From positions 8,458,001 to 8,522,000 of the forward strand of contig JAPMAC010000231.1 in assembly GCA_028671895.1 (NCBI GenBank): a stretch of 64,000 nucleotides of DNA. The letters run 5' to 3'. The translations under genes were made by a program, and so were the position numbers. The notes beneath the pieces are model-generated. The model had not been told where the DNA came from. It saw only the letters and a program-made list of their open reading frames with translations, and ran no database searches. Of the stretch, positions 58,328 through 64,000 are shown in pieces. Positions within the stretch are counted from its first letter, which is position 1. Every line of letters begins with the position of its first letter. Source of the DNA: Oenanthe sinensis (taxonomy: Eukaryota > Streptophyta > Magnoliopsida > Apiales > Apiaceae).

Positions 58328-58802
58328 ATGTCAGGATGTTTGAGTGTTAGAAGGGACATTTGTTAGAGCCCTCTAGCACACTTGCCCAGATTTTATTTCT
58401 GTTTTCTTCTCAGTACTTTTATTTTGTGGTTGTACTTTAACTTATCCTGCATTTTGGCACTTTTCGTATCTATTTATGATTGCTTTTCAGTTTCAGTACC
58501 TTCCGATATATTTGTCATTTATCTTTTCACACATTTGTCCATAAACTATTTCTTACCCTTACCAGTACCTTATTTATATCTGTTGCTAATCTTTATGATT
58601 GTTTTATTCATACCTGTTTTGCTAACCTGTTTTCTATAGAACCTTTATATCCTTGTTGTACAGGCAACTTATGTAGTAATGATGCTACAAGATTAATTTT
58701 TAAATAAGTGTTTTTAATTCCCAAATGATTTTAAAAGTAATTGAACTGTTTACGATACAGTGTAGTGTATTGCTTAATAAGTTGCTTGTTTCCCTATAGT
58801 AA
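58328..58802 (+). other. T-rich gag leader with a splice acceptor at 58799
   Basis: No gene. The sequence is T-rich like plant introns and ends TGCTTGTTTCCCTATAG at 58799, three bases before the gag ATG. A splice from 57457 to 58800 would put TAA directly after exon 1 and start gag with the overlapping TAAATG. Confidence 0.5.
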
Positions 58803-61800
58803 ATGCCGCCAAAGAAAAGAAACACCTCAAATTCGTCTCAAAACCATAATACACAAGATCAAAACCCCATGGACCCTACAGTTGCCCAACTCATTCAGTT
58901 GCTACAACAGCAAACAGCTCTTTTAACCCAGCAACAGCAAAGACCTTCCGCACCCCCAGCAGTTACCTTTAAATCTTTTCAAGCAGTGAAACCACCTGAA
59001 TTCAGAGGATCCACAGACCCAGTAGAAGCCCAGACATGGCTTAAGGAGATGGAAAAAGCTTTTCAGCTGGTAGACGTAAGTGAAGATAAAAAGACTGAGT
59101 ATGCTAGTTATTTTCTTAAAGCTGAAGCTGGTTACTGGTGGGAGTCTACGAAGATGCTTCAGGGTGAAGGTGTGATTTCTTGGGATCAGTTTACAGGATT
59201 GTTTTTAGAAAAGTACTTTCCTAGGTTCATGAAGGACCAGATGGAGTTTAAATTTCTAGAACTGAAGCAAGGAGGTATGAGTGTGGCAGAGTACGAGGCC
59301 AAGTTTTCTGAGATGGCCAGGTTTGTGCCAGAATTTGTCAATACTGATGTTAAAAAGGCCAAGAGGTTTCAGCAAGGCCTAAGGCCATGGATTAGAAGTA
59401 GGGTGACCGTTTTTGAGCTGCAAAGCTTTACTGCAATAGTTCAGAAAGCAATGATCGTGGAAGGTGAAAGTGATATGTCCCAGAAGGAGAAGGATAACAA
59501 AAAGAGAAAGTTTGGAGCTAGGGAAGACAGTCAGGGACATGGTAGTTTCAGAAACAAGTTTCATAGAAGGCCAGAAGGTCAGAGAAGTGATTTCCAGCAG
59601 ATCAAGAATGGTAGTGATGGAAGAGGGAGACAGAACAATAAAGCTCAAGGTTTCAACCAGCCAAAGGCCATCAGACATTTTGTCCCTGAGTGCAAGATTT
59701 GTGGAAGGAAGCACTCTGGAATTTGTAATAAGCCCAATGTTACCTGCTTCAAATGCAACAGGAAGGGACATTATGCAGTGGAATGCAACAGTCAGAGTCA
59801 GAATCTAAATCAAAAGTCTGGGATCAAATGCTACAAGTGTGGCAAGTTGGGCCACATGGCAAGGGAATGCAAGGAACCTACACAGCCTACCAATGTTCTC
59901 AGGATAGCTGGAACTCCGTCACAATCTTCAGCACATCAATCTAGAGCAAGAACCTTCAACATGACTCAGAAAGAGGATATCCAAGATGTGGATGTGATAT
60001 CAGGTACACTTCCTGTTAATTCAGTCCAAGCTAGTGTATTGATTGATTCTGGAGCTACTAAGTCTTTAATATCTCAAGATTTTCTTGGTAAATTGCAATG
60101 TGAAGTCCGACCTTTGGAACAAGCCTTAGTTATAGAAGTAACTAACCAGGCAAAGATCCCAGTAAGCCAAGTTTGTCCTAGGTGTGACATTGAAATAGGC
60201 AGTTGTCATTTTCTCGCTAACTTGATACCTTTTAAGTTAGGAGAATTTGATGTAATTCTAGGGATGGATTGGTTGTCAGAGTACAAGGCTCAGATAGATT
60301 GTAGGAATAAGAAGTTAAAGGTGAAAACCCTAGAAGGAGAAGAAGTTGAATTTCGAGGCACCCGGCAAGTCAAGAAGTTTTTGAATATCGTTCAGGCGAA
60401 GAGATTTTTGCGTCAGGGATGTGAGGCCTACCTAGCCTATGTGGTGGATACTGAGAAGGAGCCAGTTCAATTAGAAGATGTTCCTATAGTCAATGAATTT
60501 CCCGACGTGTTTCCAGATGAATTGCCAGGTTTACCTTCCGATAGGGAAATAGAATTCTCTATTGATTTAGCTCCAGGCACTGAGCTAGTTTCCAAAGCTC
60601 CATATAGGATGGCGCCAGTTGAGATGAAAGAGTTGACGAGTCAAATACAAGATCTCTTGGATAAAAGAATTATAAGGCCTAGTGTGTCCCCCTGGGGAGC
60701 ACCAGTATTGTTTGTTAAGAAGAAGGATGGAAGCATGAGATTGTGCATAGATTACCGAGAGTTAAACAAGCTAACCATCAAGAACAAGTACCCGTTGCCG
60801 AGGATCGACGATCTTTTTGACCAGCTGAAAGGAGCCGAATGTTTCTCAAAAATTGACTTAAGGTCCGGATACCATCAACTCAAGATCAAACCTGAAGATG
60901 TATCTAAAACAGCATTCAGAACAAGGTATGGACACTATGAATTTTTGGTTATGGCTTTTGGATTGACAAATGCCCCAGCAGCGTTTATGGATCTGATGAA
61001 CACAGTCTTTAAGAAGTATTTAGACAAGTTTGTGATTGTTTTCATCGACGACATCCTGATATATTCCAAGTCAGAAAAAGAGCATGCAGATCACTTGAGA
61101 ATTGCTTTAGAGACTTTAAGAAAGGAAAAGCTGTATGCGAAGTTTTCAAAATGTGAATTTTGGCTGAAGGAAGTACAATTCTTAGGTCATGTTGTCAGCA
61201 AAGAAGGCATTAAAGTTGATCCGGCAAAGATAGAAGCAGTGATGAAATGGGAAAGACCAAGGACTCCAACAGAAGTCAGAAGTTTTCTGGGTTTAGCAGG
61301 ATACTATCGAAGATTTGTTCCAGATTTCTCAAAGATAGCTACCCCTATGACCAAGTTGACCAGGAAGAATGAAAAGTTTGTATGGAATGAAAAGTGTGAA
61401 GAAAGTTTTGAAGAGCTAAAGCGGAGACCAGTGTCTGCCCCAGTGTTGGTATTACCTGACGATCAAGGAAATTTCGTTATCTACAGTGATGCTTCTCACA
61501 AAGGCTTGGGATGTGTTCTAATGCAACATGGGAAAGTAATTGCATATGCTTCCAGGCAGTTAAGACCTCATGAATTGAAGTATCCTACACATGATCTGGA
61601 ATTAGCTGCCATTGTGTTCGCACTGAAGATATGGAGGCACTACTTATATGGAGAAAAGTGTGAGATTTATACTGACCACAAAAGTTTAAAGTATATCTTT
61701 ACTCAGAAAGAGTTGAACATGAGACAGAGAAGATGGTTGGAATTGATCAAAGACTACGACTGCACGATTAACTATCATCCAGGCAAGGCGAATGTTGTAG

Positions 61801-63362
61801 CAGATGCTTTAAGTAGAAAGGAAAGATTGAATATAATGGTTTCATCTGAAGAATTGATCAAAGAGTTTGAGAAATTGGAAATAGAAGTATGTGGTTCTGA
61901 TTCAGTGGAAAAGATGGTGTATACAATGACTTTTCAGCCAGAATTATTAGAAAAGATCAAGAGATGTCAAGAACAGATGATGAGTCAAGACAGAGCCAAG
62001 TTGACTGGAGAAGAGTTAAGAAGTCAGAAGGACGGTAAAAGAATCTTTAGGTTTTCCTCACGAATTTGGATCCCTAATGTTCAAGAGCTCAAGAATGAAA
62101 TTTTGCATGATGCACATAGTTCAAGATACTCTATTCATCCAGGAAGCACAAAAATGTATAAAGAATTGAAGGAAAATTTTTGGTGGCCCAACATGAAAAG
62201 AGATGTGGCAGAATGGATCAGTAAATGTTATACAGGCCAGAGAGTCAAAGCTGAACATCAGAGACCCAGTGGATTGTTGCAACCACTAGAGATTCCAGAA
62301 TGGAAATGGGAGAATCTTGCTATGGATTTTGTAATAGGTCTGCCAAGGACTAAGGCTAATCATGATGCTATTTGGGTAATAATAGACAGATTGACCAAGT
62401 CAGCGCACTTTCTACCGATCAACGAAAGATTTTCACTGGACAGGTTGGTTCAATTGTACCTGAAAGAGATTGTTATACGACATGGTGTTCCTGTATCAAT
62501 AGTGTCTGACAGAGACCCGAGATTCAATTCAAGATTTTGGAAGAAGTTTCAAGAGTGTTTGGGAACAAATCTGAATATGAGTACTGCATATCATCCTCAG
62601 ACAGATGGCCAGAGTGAAAGGACAATTCAGACCATTGAAGACATGTTGAGAGTTTGTGCCTTGGATTTTGAAGGAAGTTGGGACGATCACCTACCGTTAG
62701 TGGAGTTTTCATATAACAACAGCTATCATGCCAGTATTGGGATGCCCCCGTATGAAGCTCTATATGGAAGAAAGTGCAGATCACCAGTGTGTTGGAATGA
62801 AGTTGGTGAGCGTAAGATTTTAGGTCCAGAGTTAGTTCAACAAACTAAAGAAAAGATTGAGTTGATTCAGAAGAGATTGCTAGCTGCTCAAGATAGGCAA
62901 AAGAAGGATGATGACCAGTCAAGGAAGGATATGAATTTTGAATAAGGTGACCAAGTGTTGCTAAAGATTTCTCCACGGAAAGGTGTTAATAGATATGGCA
63001 AGAAAGGAAAGCTTAATCCAAGATATATAGGACCTTTTGAAGTTTTGAAGCAAGTTGGAAGAGTTGCATATGAATTGGCTCTACCACCGCAGATGCAGCA
63101 CATTCACAATGTTTTTCACGTATCTATGCTTAGAAAGTATAATCCTGATATGAGTCATGTAATAGAGTATGAACCCCTAGAGATTCAACCCGATTTGTCC
63201 TATGTAGAACAGCCTGTAGAGATTCAGGATCATAAGGATAAGGTTTTAAGGAATAAGTCTGTTAGGCTTGTAAAGGTTTTGTGGAGAAATCCTCGAGTTG
63301 AGGAATCCACCTGGGAACTTGAGAGTGAAATGCTCGAAAAGTATCCTTATTTGTTTACTTAG
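58803..63362 (+). pseudogene. Tekay gag-pol with C-terminal chromodomain (one in-frame stop)
   Basis: 1,380 codons are open, then a TAA (62943-62945), then 135 more codons in the same frame. Order: gag (about 1-290), zinc knuckles CFKCNRKGHYAVEC (from C315) and CYKCGKLGHMAREC (from C343), protease LIDSGAT (Asp 415), RT FIDD (747-750), RNase H (Asp 896), and integrase. The integrase has an HHCC finger starting near H1102 and the triad D1175, D1236, E1272 with D-35-E spacing. The finger has Gly1145 where the last Cys is expected (CYTGQ). After the stop come the GPFEVLKQVGRVAYELALP module and a chromodomain (VRLVKVLWRNPRVEESTWE) typical of the Tekay/Del lineage of chromoviruses. Stop and Cys loss are shared with the left copy. 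Confidence 0.95.
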
Positions 63363-63385
63363 GCTGATTCTGGGGACAGAATCCT

Positions 63386-63406
63386 TTTAGGGGGGGGGGG
63401 GGAGAA
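63386..63406 (+). other. Tekay polypurine tract, right copy, 12 G
   Basis: TTTTA, then G12, then AGAA directly before LTR3. Confidence 0.88.
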
Positions 63407-64000
63407 TGTAACGATCGAGACATTTATATATATTTGATTAATATGAGTTATAGTATTTATGTGTTCCAATGTGACAAGAGGTGATATATGATCTTTTTAT
63501 ATGTCTAGTTGACTGCCTGTTTGACCGCATTATGCTTAAGTGTTTTAATTAAGTGGTTAATTGATTTTCCATGCTTAATTGAGTAACTGTTTGATTTTTT
63601 ATAAAATTATTGGTGTGTCCAATAATTATGAAATTTTATATGTAGCTTCTATGTGATTTTAGAGACTTTCTAAAAATAGTGATGTATTTAATTCTAGTCC
63701 CAGTGATTTTATATAAATCTTTTATTCCTGTTTTATTCTAGAGATATTACTCTTCTAAATTCCATATTTAATTATTGGAATGTCCAAAAATCATGAAATC
63801 TTCTCCAAAATTCTCTTTGGATATTCAGAAAGGTTTTAAAAATAAAATTTTATTTTATTTGAGCACTAAAATATTTTAAGGATTTTTCTACTCTTATTTC
63901 CATTTAAAGTACCTAAACTTCCCCGATTTTTAGTTAATTATTGATTCATCAGAAAAATATTTTAAAAAAATGGGTGAGCTTATAAATTCATGTTCTTGAT
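63407..64000 (+). repeat. Tekay LTR3, first 594 bp, cut by window end
   Basis: TGTAACGATCGAG start. It appears identical to LTR2 over its visible length and shares all of LTR2's differences from LTR1. About 3.9 kb more should follow outside the window. Confidence 0.93.

Noticed and set aside
58382..58707. Hydrophobic small proteins in the Tekay gag leader
   Set aside because: These overlapping frames lie in T-rich, intron-like sequence. Their hydrophobicity follows from base composition.
59379..59808. Frames overlapping Tekay gag on both strands
   Set aside because: They are shadows of the zinc-knuckle region of gag-pol.

Overview
The window is plant nuclear DNA made almost entirely of nested LTR retrotransposons. 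It is AT-rich and intron-poor, with Ty1/Copia and Ty3/Gypsy polyproteins, tRNA-iMet-type primer sites and 5-bp target-site duplications (TSDs). I found no host gene, tRNA or rRNA. The mix of Angela-, Sirevirus-, Athila- and Tekay-type elements indicates an angiosperm; the species cannot be named from this.

Layout. 1-816 is the end of a Sirevirus-like LTR. About 1370-3545 is an Athila-type gypsy pol remnant (minus). 3546-6056 is the 3' end of a Sirevirus-like element (P1). 6060-14701 is a complete Angela-type Copia element (A1, plus, TSD CAATG). 14707-18613 holds Sirevirus-like debris (P2 plus, M1 minus, P3 plus), including an inverted LTR pair. 18619-27024 is an older Angela-type element (A2, minus, TSD GAATG) inserted in P3. 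P3 resumes and ends with its LTR at 28941. 28942-32594 is another Sirevirus-like ORF3 region (P4), split by a solo Angela LTR (29619-31166, TSD GAATT). From 32595 a further Angela element (A4, minus) begins. Its 3' LTR was split by a complete 13.6-kb Sirevirus (S1, 32715-46321, minus, TSD TAACA). Its pol was split at 50806 by a chromodomain-bearing Tekay-type gypsy element (T, plus), which runs off the right edge.

The Tekay locus has three LTRs and two internal regions. It reads as a single element duplicated by unequal LTR-LTR exchange, after which the left copy lost about 7.75 kb. The complete right-hand unit has a 4.5-kb LTR, a promoter-like TATA, a small accessory ORF, gag-pol and a C-terminal chromodomain.

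The most interesting signal is that accessory ORF. Its first exon lies inside the LTR and starts with a peptide nearly identical to the histone H3 N-terminal tail (RIKQTARK against RTKQTARK of H3). A phase-0 intron that removes the primer-binding site joins it to an acidic exon with a SUMO-interaction-like motif. The element's integrase ends in a chromodomain, the class of domain that reads methylated H3 tails, so the element may encode both a reader and a mimic of its ligand. I know of no description of this.

A second theme is that five Sirevirus-like LTR families here share a similar 3' end, but each carries its own array of a short motif; where a TATA box is visible the array lies on its upstream side. 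In S1 the same array recurs upstream of the extra 3' ORF (ORF3), which suggests an internal promoter.
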